The notes: generated from the letters alone by a model not told the origin. Counted from the first letter of the stretch, positions 19,700 to 28,421 are shown. The stretch is 64,000 bases of DNA from Lachnospiraceae bacterium (GCA_024682075.1 JAIKZQ010000048.1:1-64000), one strand, 5' to 3'. Made by a program: numbers and translations.

Positions 19700-20516
19700 C
19701 TCCGTCAGCCCCTTCCATGAGTGCGGTGTAGATCATTTCATCCACGAGGTTCCTCACCGAATAAAAGCCCCAGAAAAGCTTATCTGTCCTGGATGCCACT
19801 ATGCTGTCCCTGAATATTTCGAGTGCACCTTCATCAAGTCTGCAATCAAGATTCTTCAGTCTTCTGAGACCGTACTCATAGTATTCATCCACGGAAAGAG
19901 GTGCCGTGTATATCTCATCGACATTCACATACCACTCTATGGATTCCTTGACTCTTCTGAGTGTGATCTCATCCACGGCAGGGATCCAGAACACTACAAA
20001 TTGATCATACATGCGGTCACGAAGTCTGGATATCACAGCCCTGAACTCGGCGGATTCAACCCGGTCGATCCATCTTGTGATGTCGATGCAGCACAGTCTT
20101 CTCTTATCGATCCTCAGGAGGCCCATGTCCTCTATGTCCGCAAGGACAATGTCCCTGTCGGTCTTCAGGTCAACATCGGTCGGTCTGAGTGAAGGATCGG
20201 GAACCTTGAGCGTGAAATACTGGATCCCCAGTTCATCGATATCCGCCACGGCCCTGAGCATGTCAGAAAGTATGTTTATCTGTGTCCTGACACCGTCTCC
20301 GTCATTTGCAGAGAGAAGATACATCCTGGAAGCAGCCGCGAGAATGACTTCATCACAGTCACGGGCGTACTCATAAAAGGATGCACTCCTTCTCATGAAT
20401 TCCTTGAAATCCGTTGCACCGATGAGATCCTCCGCTCTTTTGAGAGCATTCCTCATCAGTTCATCCCGCTTGTAATTTCCCAGTGCGTTATAAAAACTCT
20501 GATTATTATTCATCAT
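19692..20516 (-). CDS. Stand-alone degenerate AAA-like protein
   Basis: A 274-residue cytoplasmic protein without a close known name. It aligns by eye with residues about 445-680 of the neighbouring fusion protein: LIGATDFKEFMRR versus LVGVSEFKKLCNR, and N71-D-G-D-G-V-R-T78 versus N481-G-G-D-G-Y-S-T488, where an AAA P-loop (GxxGxGKT) would be. The catalytic Lys is missing in both. The C-terminal helical part also matches (FWGFYSVRNLVDEMIYTAL versus FYGLLSVAELVKDVIYQKS). It cannot be a normal ATPase and may be a structural partner of the active AAA module. It overlaps the fusion gene stop (ATGA) and the next gene, so it sits in one operon. Confidence 0.6.
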   Translation of the reverse strand: MMNNNQSFYNALGNYKRDELMRNALKRAEDLIGATDFKEFMRRSASFYEYARDCDEVILAAASRMYLLSANDGDGVRTQINILSDMLRAVADIDELGIQYFTLKVPDPSLRPTDVDLKTDRDIVLADIEDMGLLRIDKRRLCCIDITRWIDRVESAEFRAVISRLRDRMYDQFVVFWIPAVDEITLRRVKESIEWYVNVDEIYTAPLSVDEYYEYGLRRLKNLDCRLDEGALEIFRDSIVASRTDKLFWGFYSVRNLVDEMIYTALMEGADGDV

Positions 20517-23443
20517 ACAAATCCCAGTGTTCTCTGCTTCTTTTCAAGCAGGCTCTTAAATTCCTCTGTTTCAACCGTGGTCTCGAAATCCTTTGCCATG
20601 ATGCAGATCATGTCACCGCGGATCCTCTCGCCGGTCTGTGCCTGAATCCTGAGTGCTGTCTTTGAAACTGTCCTTTCGAAAAGGTTCCTGACAAAGCGGG
20701 CATTTGAAAACGACTTGTCCGAAAGCACATCATCCTTGAACGAATCAAAGTATGCCCTGACCGCCGGCTCAAGATCTTCTCCGTATGCGTAAGTTCCCCT
20801 GACCATGTTCATGTAGATATCGGCCAGTTCCTCTCTTGTGAAGTTCCTGAACTTGACTTCATAAGGGATGCGGCTCTTGAGTCCGGGATTGGCCTCAAGC
20901 ATGAGCTTCATCTCATCCGTGTATCCGGCGAAGATCACGATAAAATCCTGCCTGTGGTTTTCCATCTGCGTGACAAGTGCGTCGAGTGCTTCCCTTCCGA
21001 AATCCCTCTCATTGTCCGCACTTCTGTACAGAGTATAGGCCTCGTCGATGAAAAGAACCGATCCGTATGCATCCCTGCAGATTGCATTGGTTATGGGTGC
21101 TGTCTCTCCGATATACTTTCCGCAAAGCTCGCGTCCGGCCCTTTCGTAGAACTGACCCTTTGAAAGAAGTCCTCTCTCCTTGAGGATCTGTCCGAGGATC
21201 CTTGCTACGGTGGTCTTTCCGGTTCCCGGTCCACCGGTGAAGATCATGTGCATTCCCGGTCTCTTTTCATAAGGCATTTCTTTGGCAAGCTCGAGCTGAA
21301 CCACTATCTCATCGATGCATGCCTTGATCTCATCGACACCTATCATGTCATCGAGCGTGTCAACGCCTCCCTGAACAGCGGCATACTTCTTTTCCATTGC
21401 GACAAGATCCTGTTTTCTTATCAAAAATGACATCTCTTTTTCTCTCCCGGCTTCATTAACGCTTTTCTGGTAAATTACATCCTTTACTAATTCCGCCACT
21501 GACAACAGTCCGTAAAAATGATCCCTGTTCCTTCTTTCGACAATGAACTTCTCTATGATGTCAGCCGCATCGGGCTCGACTTTAAAACCGAAATCCCCGA
21601 AAACGTTCCTCGCATGCTCCAGATATTCCTCGGTAGAAAATGAAGGAACATCTATCGTTATCAGAGGAAAGGCAGAAGAAAGTGCACTTATCATTTTCTG
21701 CTTCTCACTGCTCTTCGAGTAGGGGATCTTGAAAAACACCAGCGAATCTCCCCTGTCCTGTGCAAGCCTTCTTATGAAAGATCTGAATTCCTCGGTCTCT
21801 GTCTCCTCCATCTTGAACGTCATGTCGAAAGACACAGGCTCGAAATCGGATATGTTCATATGGAGCTGTCTCAGCATTGCATCATAGGAAGCTGCCTTCT
21901 TGACCTCCGTGACCGCTCCGAAATAGATCACTTCCTTTATCCCGCTGAGCTTTATCAGTTCAGAGAACAGATCGATGAGAGTGGAATAACCATCGCCTCC
22001 GTTTATCGAAAAGCAGATCGCACATCTTTCAAAATATGAACTGAGATATCTGGAGTTGCCGCTTCTGGAAATGGAAGCAATCCTGTTGCAGAGTTTCTTG
22101 AACTCGCTCACACCCACAAGTGAATTGATCCTGTTGAGACAGTTCTCCAGTTTTTTATCAGCTTCGTTCACAGATCTTTTTACATTGTCCTCTTCATCGG
22201 GCAGGACATCATAATCCGCGACTGCGTAAAAAGACTGCTCACACAGATCTATGACAGGATCGAGTTTCGCCGCCCACGTGTCTATCTCCTCTTTTGATGT
22301 ATCAGCGATAACACATGCAAACCCGCTTTCGGTATCTTTGACTATCTCGACTATCCTGTCATCGAAAAAGCCCTCATAGAACAACCTCACGTAAGAATGC
22401 ATGGACATGTCTTCTACTTTTCTTCTGTCCTGAGGTGCGAAATAGTACACAAGCCTCAGCCAGTCCCCGCCCGGGAGATCATCCGGAATCCCGATCTCAT
22501 CCGGTACTTCTTTTTCGGGATCACTCCCGATACCGTCACCAACTCTCATTTTTTCACCGTTTTTCTCTAATAGTTTTTCGTATTCACTTTCTTTTGCGGC
22601 CAGGAGTTTTTCCAGAACCTTAAAAGTGAACATCATTGACGATACATGAATGCTCTCTCCCGGAGAATCGGGATCGATAATGGTGGGACCCATGATCATT
22701 GCATCGAAATCGATCGCTTCACCGAAAGAATCCGCAACATCCTCAAGCCCCGCCTTAAGAATATCCACTTCCGTTTCACTGTGTGCAGAGGCAATGCCTG
22801 ATGAAACATGAGTCACGGCATAGTGCTGACAGACGGCCTTCGTGCATACGGGAGTACGGAAACCATATGTCCAGTCATGGCATTCACCGTTTTCATCCGC
22901 ATCCCCTCCGACAATGAATTCATATTCATTGGTCCCTGTCAGGCTTATGAGGATATGCCTGTTTCCGTAAAGAGATGATGCGTCAAAATTCCTTGCGCCC
23001 TTCATGTCATCATATCTTCCGGTAGTGAACAGCAGCTGAAGCGCGGGATGAGGAAGACTCTCATCGTTCATGACAGTCAGCATCGAGGCAATTCCATAAG
23101 CGCTCGCCGCACCAAGAGTTGAACCGTCCGCAAAAAGTGCATTTCCGTCCAGGATAAGGCCGAGTGCTTCTTTTGTCAGATCCCTGTCGCTGTCCGAATC
23201 CTGCTCATATATCATGTCGAGGTGTGTCTGCAATATGATGACCGGTTCATCCTCATATCCTTCGGTCGCTTCGACATACACCAGTATATTGCCTTTATCA
23301 TCGGTCCTCAGATCATGATGGCGCTTTTCGTTACAGCTGACGATATAGTCTCCGATCGCCTTCTCGCATCCCGTATGTCTGGGGATCCGGGTGACTTCCT
23401 CGAAATAATGCAAAAGCGGAACTTTGTCGGAATAAATTGCCAT
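20513..23443 (-). CDS. Pseudo-M20 peptidase / pseudo-AAA / CbbX-like AAA+ ATPase fusion
   Basis: A 976-residue three-part protein. Residues 1-310 follow aminoacyl-histidine dipeptidase (PepD, M20): LQTHLDM at 71-77 keeps the first metal His. However TLGADNG is TLGAASA (109-115), the TEE of the active site is replaced by GRY (142-144), and the late HSP motif is DSP. The PepD lid domain is also absent, so this part is a pseudo-enzyme. Residues ~445-680 are a degenerate AAA domain. Residues ~690-976 are an intact CbbX/SpoVK-type AAA+ module with Walker A GGPGTGKT (737-744), Walker B VLFIDEA and sensor IVIFAGY. ATG 23443 has GAGGAGG upstream. It heads the minus-strand operon. Confidence 0.8.
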   Translation of the reverse strand: MAIYSDKVPLLHYFEEVTRIPRHTGCEKAIGDYIVSCNEKRHHDLRTDDKGNILVYVEATEGYEDEPVIILQTHLDMIYEQDSDSDRDLTKEALGLILDGNALFADGSTLGAASAYGIASMLTVMNDESLPHPALQLLFTTGRYDDMKGARNFDASSLYGNRHILISLTGTNEYEFIVGGDADENGECHDWTYGFRTPVCTKAVCQHYAVTHVSSGIASAHSETEVDILKAGLEDVADSFGEAIDFDAMIMGPTIIDPDSPGESIHVSSMMFTFKVLEKLLAAKESEYEKLLEKNGEKMRVGDGIGSDPEKEVPDEIGIPDDLPGGDWLRLVYYFAPQDRRKVEDMSMHSYVRLFYEGFFDDRIVEIVKDTESGFACVIADTSKEEIDTWAAKLDPVIDLCEQSFYAVADYDVLPDEEDNVKRSVNEADKKLENCLNRINSLVGVSEFKKLCNRIASISRSGNSRYLSSYFERCAICFSINGGDGYSTLIDLFSELIKLSGIKEVIYFGAVTEVKKAASYDAMLRQLHMNISDFEPVSFDMTFKMEETETEEFRSFIRRLAQDRGDSLVFFKIPYSKSSEKQKMISALSSAFPLITIDVPSFSTEEYLEHARNVFGDFGFKVEPDAADIIEKFIVERRNRDHFYGLLSVAELVKDVIYQKSVNEAGREKEMSFLIRKQDLVAMEKKYAAVQGGVDTLDDMIGVDEIKACIDEIVVQLELAKEMPYEKRPGMHMIFTGGPGTGKTTVARILGQILKERGLLSKGQFYERAGRELCGKYIGETAPITNAICRDAYGSVLFIDEAYTLYRSADNERDFGREALDALVTQMENHRQDFIVIFAGYTDEMKLMLEANPGLKSRIPYEVKFRNFTREELADIYMNMVRGTYAYGEDLEPAVRAYFDSFKDDVLSDKSFSNARFVRNLFERTVSKTALRIQAQTGERIRGDMICIMAKDFETTVETEEFKSLLEKKQRTLGFV

Positions 23444-23606
23444 CCTGCCTCCTCATTTTCAAAATCAAAATAATAGATATCCGCAAAGGTAAAACTGCAA
23501 TCGGGGAAAACAACTAATATATGTACTATTTTATAGAAAATATATTAAAATGAATACAGAAATTTATTTTTCAATGAAACTGCCCGCATGCATATAGGAG
23601 AAATTC

Positions 23607-24269
23607 ATGAACGGACACGACATCTTACTGAGCATTCTCTACTCGCTGATAGCATGTGCTTTCCTTCCGGTTCTCGGAAAGATCATCGATATCTTCGTTG
23701 TGTACATATTCGGCGGCATCCTCACACTCATACTGCGTGACAGGAACAGATTCGTCTTCTTCTACAATTTCCTCACAATACCCGGAGTTGTCTATCACGA
23801 GCTGTCACACGCACTCATGGCCGTCATTACGGGGGCAAGGGTTGACAGTGTTTCACTCTTCGAGCCGAAGGATAATCAGCTTGGTGAAGTCATCTTCACA
23901 CCGAGAGGAACGGTGATAATGCAGGCGATACAGATGTCACTTGTATCCTGTGCGCCGGTCATCACAGGCATTGCCGGCCTGACATGGAGTTTTTACTATG
24001 TGCTGAACCATCCGATGAGCGCATGGAAATGGATACTCATGGGATATCTCATGCTCTGCGTGTTCATGCACATGACCATGTCGATGCAGGATATCATCAA
24101 CTACCTAAAGGGCATACCGGCATTCCTGATCCTGTTCTTCCTGTTCTTCATGTTCGTAAGACCCAGGCTCTTAGGTCCGGAGCCCATGCCCTCGCCCGCC
24201 GAGGCTTTCCGGATCGTTAAGGATCTGGTCACGGAGATCGTATATCAGCTGAAACTGATGCGTTCATGA
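23607..24269 (+). CDS. Membrane protein with HExxH motif, M50-like
   Basis: A 220-residue integral membrane protein with about five hydrophobic helices. H64-E-L-S-H68 in VVYHELSHALMAVITGA is a zinc metalloprotease motif placed in or near a membrane helix, as in M50-type and related membrane proteases; the context GARVDSVSLFEP resembles them. I do not see a clear second metal-ligand motif (NPDG), so this is an M50-like relative rather than a classical site-2 protease. AGGAG precedes ATG 23607. It opens the plus-strand gene set, divergent from the AAA operon across a 163-bp AT-rich gap that must hold both promoters. Confidence 0.65.
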   Translation: MNGHDILLSILYSLIACAFLPVLGKIIDIFVVYIFGGILTLILRDRNRFVFFYNFLTIPGVVYHELSHALMAVITGARVDSVSLFEPKDNQLGEVIFTPRGTVIMQAIQMSLVSCAPVITGIAGLTWSFYYVLNHPMSAWKWILMGYLMLCVFMHMTMSMQDIINYLKGIPAFLILFFLFFMFVRPRLLGPEPMPSPAEAFRIVKDLVTEIVYQLKLMRS

Positions 24270-24341
24270 TCATCATGGATATTGTACCAACCGGGAAGCC
24301 GGAAAAAAACGGATCCGCGCAATAATTCGGAGGAAAAAGCT

Positions 24342-25136
24342 TTGATCAGACACTATAAAGACAGATATCAGGAATTCGATTATGATGATAAAGAATTCAA
24401 AGAGTCGGGATTCGGGATAACCTATATCGGCAAGGAAACGGACGGCTCAAAGATCATCATTCCAAAAGGGATAAAAAGCTGTTCCGATATGTTCATGAAC
24501 AATACGACACTGATCACTCCGCCGAAGATCCCGAGGACCGTCACCAATTGCAGAGGCATGTTTTCGGGCTGCACATCACTCATCAGAGCCCCCTGGATCC
24601 CCGCAAGAGTCACTTCTACCGATTTCATGTTCATGTATTGCAGCAGTCTCGAATCGGTGCAGTACAGACTTCCGGATTCTATCACCAGGGCATCCCTCAT
24701 GTTCATCGGCTGTGAAAAACTGAAAGCCGCACCCAGGCTCCCCAAAAACCTTATCGACGCGGATGAAATGTTCAAAGGATGCCGCCTGATAAAGCATGCA
24801 CCGGACATTCCCGCATCGGTAAAAAACTGTCAGTATATTTTTGCGGAATGCACATCTGTCAGAAACGTCCCTCAGATTCACAGCACAACCTACAGTTTCT
24901 GCGGAATGTTCAAGAATTGTGTTTCACTGAAAACAGCTCCCGTCATACCTGAAAGTGCCAGAAAATGCATTTCGATGTTTGAAGGCTGCACCGCTCTGAA
25001 GCAGGCGCCGGCCCTTCCCGGAAGCCTCACCGATGCAAGGAGCATGTTCAAGGATTGCACGGCTCTTACCGCAAGACCCGATATTCCGTCCGGCATTAAA
25101 AGAAAAGAAAAAATGTTTGATGGCTGTAATGTGTGA
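24342..25136 (+). CDS. BspA/DUF285-like repeat protein, no signal peptide
   Basis: A 264-residue protein made of about ten repeats of 22-24 residues of the form MFxxCxxLxxxPxIPxxVxxC, for example MFSGCTSLIRAPWIP, MFKNCVSLKTAPVIP and MFEGCTALKQAPALP. This is the leucine-rich-repeat-like BspA pattern usually found on surface proteins, yet no signal peptide is present. The TTG at 24342 is preferred because GGAGG (24329-24333) lies 8 nt upstream; an in-frame TTG at 24282 has no ribosome site. The N-terminal ~40 residues are charged and non-repeat. It may act as an intracellular binding scaffold. Confidence 0.65.
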   Translation: MIRHYKDRYQEFDYDDKEFKESGFGITYIGKETDGSKIIIPKGIKSCSDMFMNNTTLITPPKIPRTVTNCRGMFSGCTSLIRAPWIPARVTSTDFMFMYCSSLESVQYRLPDSITRASLMFIGCEKLKAAPRLPKNLIDADEMFKGCRLIKHAPDIPASVKNCQYIFAECTSVRNVPQIHSTTYSFCGMFKNCVSLKTAPVIPESARKCISMFEGCTALKQAPALPGSLTDARSMFKDCTALTARPDIPSGIKRKEKMFDGCNV

Positions 25137-25162
25137 CGCCCGATTCTGCAAGGAGGAATAGC

Positions 25163-25423
25163 ATGAAAAACATCCGTAAAGGCGGAAGGATAGGTCCGTT
25201 AAACGCTCCCGACATCAAATACGGTCCGGGCGGTCCGAAACCAGGAGACACATTAAAAGGAACCAGGCCCCCTCTAAATATACCGGATTATCCCTACGGT
25301 CCCGGCGGACCAAAGCCCGGTGAAGATACGGAAATAAAGCTTCCGCCGCTTCAGATCCCCGACTACCCTTACGGCCCGGGTGGCCCCGGCACAGGCGGAA
25401 AAGATGCGGAGGGCAAGGACTAA
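25163..25423 (+). CDS. Small Gly-Pro repeat protein
   Basis: An 86-residue protein with three near-identical units, each a Pro-rich stretch followed by YGPGGPKPG or YGPGGPGTG: PDIKYGPGGPKPG, PDYPYGPGGPKPG and PDYPYGPGGPGTG, spaced about 26 residues. No Cys, signal peptide or membrane helix. ATG 25163 has AAGGAGG at good spacing; a GTG at 25133 overlapping the previous gene has none. It lies between the BspA-like and SUKH genes with short gaps, so all are probably co-transcribed. I know no family for it. It could be an extended tyrosine-displaying ligand, or a substrate of the nearby enzymes. Confidence 0.65.
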   Translation: MKNIRKGGRIGPLNAPDIKYGPGGPKPGDTLKGTRPPLNIPDYPYGPGGPKPGEDTEIKLPPLQIPDYPYGPGGPGTGGKDAEGKD

Positions 25424-25434
25424 AGGAGGATCTT

Positions 25435-26052
25435 ATGTATAACACCGAAGGCATAAAGGATCTGTTTGATGATACATATGTAACAGGTGCGCTCATCATA
25501 AAACCTGCTACCGATGAAGAGATAGCAAGATGCAATGAGGACATGGGGATAGTACTCGGATCGCGTTCCTCAGGGGACAGGCTCGATACGATCAGACAGG
25601 GCAACAGATCCGCAAGCTCATCTTCTGCTCCGAAGCTCTCACTTCCCGAGGGCTATGTAAGATTTCTCAAGATAGCCAACGGATATGCATGGAACGGATT
25701 CGAATTTTTCGGGACATACCGGGTCACCGAAAAAAAGAGCGGATACACGATTCCAGACATAGTAACCATGAATCAGGACATGCATGAACGCAAGCTGGGG
25801 CTTACAAATATGATAGTCCTGGGCAGATTTGACGACGATCTGTATGTGTATAATTACGCCGAATCCAAATATCAGGCACTGGACAACCTTACGCTCTTCT
25901 TAATTGATTCATTTAAAGAATTCGATGACTTGTTCATCTGCTACGTGAGCATGTATACCGACGAGGAAAAAATATCATATGATGACGAATCGGATGATGA
26001 TGAGTTTGATGACGAGGACATTATAGAAGATGACGGAAATGCCGATCAGTGA
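25435..26052 (+). CDS. SMI1/KNR4 (SUKH) family protein, YrhA-like
   Basis: A 205-residue soluble protein. The SUKH core is visible from about residue 75: LSLPEGYVRFLKIANGYAWNG, FEFFGTYRV, a middle strand NMIVLGRFDDDLYVYN, and a closing helix TLFLIDSFKEFDDLF. The last 25 residues are almost all Asp/Glu. SUKH proteins are frequent immunity proteins against polymorphic nuclease toxins, but also have other roles. AAAGGAGG precedes the ATG. It is the last gene of the plus-strand set; no toxin gene is present in the window, so an orphan immunity function is only a possibility. Confidence 0.75.
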   Translation: MYNTEGIKDLFDDTYVTGALIIKPATDEEIARCNEDMGIVLGSRSSGDRLDTIRQGNRSASSSSAPKLSLPEGYVRFLKIANGYAWNGFEFFGTYRVTEKKSGYTIPDIVTMNQDMHERKLGLTNMIVLGRFDDDLYVYNYAESKYQALDNLTLFLIDSFKEFDDLFICYVSMYTDEEKISYDDESDDDEFDDEDIIEDDGNADQ

Positions 26053-26094
26053 TATATGACCGGCGACATGATAACAATAAATGATTATACAAAA

Positions 26095-26126
26095 AAAGAT
26101 CCGCGGATCGATTTCCGCGGATCTTT
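26095..26126. terminator. Bidirectional intrinsic terminator
   Basis: AAAGATCCGCGGA (26095-26107) pairs perfectly with TCCGCGGATCTTT (26114-26126) over a 6-nt loop. The minus strand ends in a run of seven T (26097-26091), ideal for gpmI; the plus-strand SUKH gene also ends just before it. Confidence 0.9.
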
Positions 26127-26149
26127 GCATTTCAGATTTTTACTTCTTC

Positions 26150-27724
26150 TCAGATCATTGACTGCTCCCAGCAATCATAAGGCTCAAGTCCGAGGATCTT
26201 TGCAACAGTGGGTGCCACGTTTGCAAGTCCGTAATTGCCTTCCTTGATGGTGAAGGTATTCTTCTTGTCATAGATGATGAAAGGAACGGGATTAAGTGAG
26301 TGAGCGGTACGAACCTGGATCTCGCCCTTCTTGTTCTTCTCAAGCATCTCATCGGCATTACCGTGGTCAGCGGTAACAAGGAGAGTGACATTGTACTCAT
26401 CACATACCTTGATGATCCTTGCAAGACCGAGGTCAACTGCCTCAACTCCGGTAACGGTAGCATCAAAGTTGCCGGTATGTCCGACCATGTCACCGTTAGG
26501 GAAATTACATCTGATGAAATCATACTTTTCGGACTTGATGGCCTCGATCACATCATCGGTGATCTCTGCGGACTTCATCCAGGGACGCTCATCAAACGAA
26601 ACATTGTCCGAAGGGATCTCCTTAAATGTCTCAAGATCCTCGCTGAACTTTGCGCTTCTGTTTCCGTTCCAGAAATATGTCACATGTCCGTACTTCTGTG
26701 TCTCCGATACCGCATACTGGCTGAGTCCGGCACCTACAAGAAGCTCCGAGAGAGTATTCTTGATCTCGGGGGGATTAACAAGGTAATGAGTAGGAATGTG
26801 AAGGTCTCCGTCATACTCAAGCATTCCTGCATAGAAGCAATTACACTTGGGTCCTCTGTCAAAATACTTGAAGTCTTCATAGTCGAATGCCATGGAGATC
26901 TCAAGAGCTCTGTCACCACGGAAGTTGAACAGGATCACACTGTCATCATCGGTCACCTTGCCGACAGCCTGTCCGTCCTTTGCAATAACGAATGCGGGAA
27001 GATCCTGATCGATGACATCAAGTTCCTGTCTGTAAGCCTCGATAGCCTCGGTTGCATTTGCAAACTGGCGTCCCTCGCCCTTTACATGAGTCTTCCAGCC
27101 AAGTTCTACCATGCCCCAGTCAGCCTGGTATCTGTCCATGGTAACCTTCATTCTTCCGCCGCCGGATGCGATGAGGCTGTTAAAGCTTCCATCGTTAAGC
27201 TCGGTCAGAAGGTCTTCGAGCTGCTTAACATACTGAAGTGCGCTTGTTGCGGGAACATCTCTTCCGTCGAGGAGGATGTGCACGCGGACTTCCTTAACGC
27301 CCTCTTCCTTTGCCTTCTTGATCATTGCGATAAGATGGGAAATGTTGGAATGTACATTTCCGTCGGACAGAAGACCGAGAAAATGAAGGACCGAATTCTT
27401 GGTCTTCACGTTGGAAAGAGCTTCCTTCCATGATTCGGAATCGAACATCTTGCCGCTCTCAATGGATTCATTTACAAGCTTTGCTCCCTGGGAATAGATC
27501 TGTCCGCAGCCGAGAGCATTGTGTCCAACCTCAGAGTTACCCATGTCATCATCCGAAGGAAGTCCTACGGCTGTTCCGTGAGCCTTGAGCCTTGTGTTGG
27601 GGCATGTCTTGACAAGCTCGTTCAGCACCGGGGTGTTTGCGGTGGTCACAGCATCTCCGAGTCCGGTCGTGCTGTATCCGACTCCGTCCATTACTACCAA
27701 AACTACCTGTTTTCTGTTGTTCAT
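26150..27724 (-). CDS. gpmI: 2,3-bisphosphoglycerate-independent phosphoglycerate mutase
   Basis: A 524-residue Mn-dependent mutase of normal length. VVLVVMDGVGYS carries the first metal Asp and GNSEVGHNALG carries the phosphorylated Ser64. Further conserved parts are HILLDGRDVPATSALQY, VILFNFRGDRALEI, CNFPNGDMVGHTGNFDA and LLVTADHGNADEM. It interconverts 3- and 2-phosphoglycerate in glycolysis. The start at 27724 has AGAGG 5 nt upstream. It stands alone with its own promoter (27784-27812) and terminator. Confidence 0.97.
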   Translation of the reverse strand: MNNRKQVVLVVMDGVGYSTTGLGDAVTTANTPVLNELVKTCPNTRLKAHGTAVGLPSDDDMGNSEVGHNALGCGQIYSQGAKLVNESIESGKMFDSESWKEALSNVKTKNSVLHFLGLLSDGNVHSNISHLIAMIKKAKEEGVKEVRVHILLDGRDVPATSALQYVKQLEDLLTELNDGSFNSLIASGGGRMKVTMDRYQADWGMVELGWKTHVKGEGRQFANATEAIEAYRQELDVIDQDLPAFVIAKDGQAVGKVTDDDSVILFNFRGDRALEISMAFDYEDFKYFDRGPKCNCFYAGMLEYDGDLHIPTHYLVNPPEIKNTLSELLVGAGLSQYAVSETQKYGHVTYFWNGNRSAKFSEDLETFKEIPSDNVSFDERPWMKSAEITDDVIEAIKSEKYDFIRCNFPNGDMVGHTGNFDATVTGVEAVDLGLARIIKVCDEYNVTLLVTADHGNADEMLEKNKKGEIQVRTAHSLNPVPFIIYDKKNTFTIKEGNYGLANVAPTVAKILGLEPYDCWEQSMI

Positions 27725-27783
27725 TTTTTCCTCTCTTTTCTACTTAAAACATGACAACATTGCATATGACAAAAAACATTAAG

Positions 27784-27812
27784 ATTATACATCGTTTTGC
27801 CGGAGGCGTAAA
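27784..27812 (-). promoter_or_regulatory. Candidate gpmI promoter
   Basis: On the minus strand TTTACG (27812-27807) is followed after 17 nt by TATAAT (27789-27784). The leader to gpmI would be about 50 nt. Confidence 0.55.
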
Positions 27813-27822
27813 GAAGTGCGGC

Positions 27823-28392
27823 TTAAGGCTTCTTTCTGACCGAATACCCGAAGGTTCCAAGAGTTTCGGCCATTTTTCTGTATGCCCCGTGCTCATATGC
27901 GACGAGATTGCACTGATCCATGTGAAATACTCCCTTTTCATCGAGGAACTTCTCATCAACCGAAACGCTGACCACCTCTGCCAGGAACATGTCGTGGCTT
28001 CCGAGTTCCAGAACCTGAGTGACTTTGCATTCAATGCATACGGGAGCCTCTGCGATCGAGGGAGCGGATACTTTGTTACTTTTTGTGGGAGACAGACCAA
28101 GTTCCTTAAACTTATCGATCTTTGCTCCCGTGGTACATCCCGCCTTATCAAGGGCATATGTCAGATCCTCGGAAGGAAGATTAATGACGAACTCCCCGGT
28201 CTCTTTTATCATCGGATAGGAATGTCTTTCTTTTCTCACGGAAATATAGACCATCGGCGGATCGGAGCACACAGTCCCCGTCCAGGCAATGGTGATAATG
28301 TTGCTTCTGCCCTCTTTGTCCGCGCAGCTTACCATCACCGCAGGAAGCGGATACAGGAAATTCCCGGGCTTTGCGAATTCTGTCTTGCTCAT
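27823..28392 (-). CDS. Flavin reductase family protein
   Basis: A 189-residue FMN-binding protein of the flavin reductase/flavoredoxin type. PLPAVMVSCADKEGRSNIITIAW-like N-terminus, SDPPMVYISVRKERHSYPMI, GEFVINLPSEDL and the C-terminal DMFLAEVVSVSVDEKF are typical. Family members reduce flavins or carry electrons in anaerobes. GGAG lies upstream of ATG 28392. It follows the lipoprotein gene on the same strand by 29 nt and may be co-transcribed with it. The physiological electron donor is not predictable. Confidence 0.88.
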   Translation of the reverse strand: MSKTEFAKPGNFLYPLPAVMVSCADKEGRSNIITIAWTGTVCSDPPMVYISVRKERHSYPMIKETGEFVINLPSEDLTYALDKAGCTTGAKIDKFKELGLSPTKSNKVSAPSIAEAPVCIECKVTQVLELGSHDMFLAEVVSVSVDEKFLDEKGVFHMDQCNLVAYEHGAYRKMAETLGTFGYSVRKKP

Positions 28393-28421
28393 TTTGATTC
28401 TCCTTCCAATTGCTTTTCTGT

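Noticed and set aside
25133..25423. Longer start (GTG 25133) for the Gly-Pro repeat protein
   Set aside because: It overlaps the previous stop without a ribosome site; ATG 25163 has AAGGAGG.
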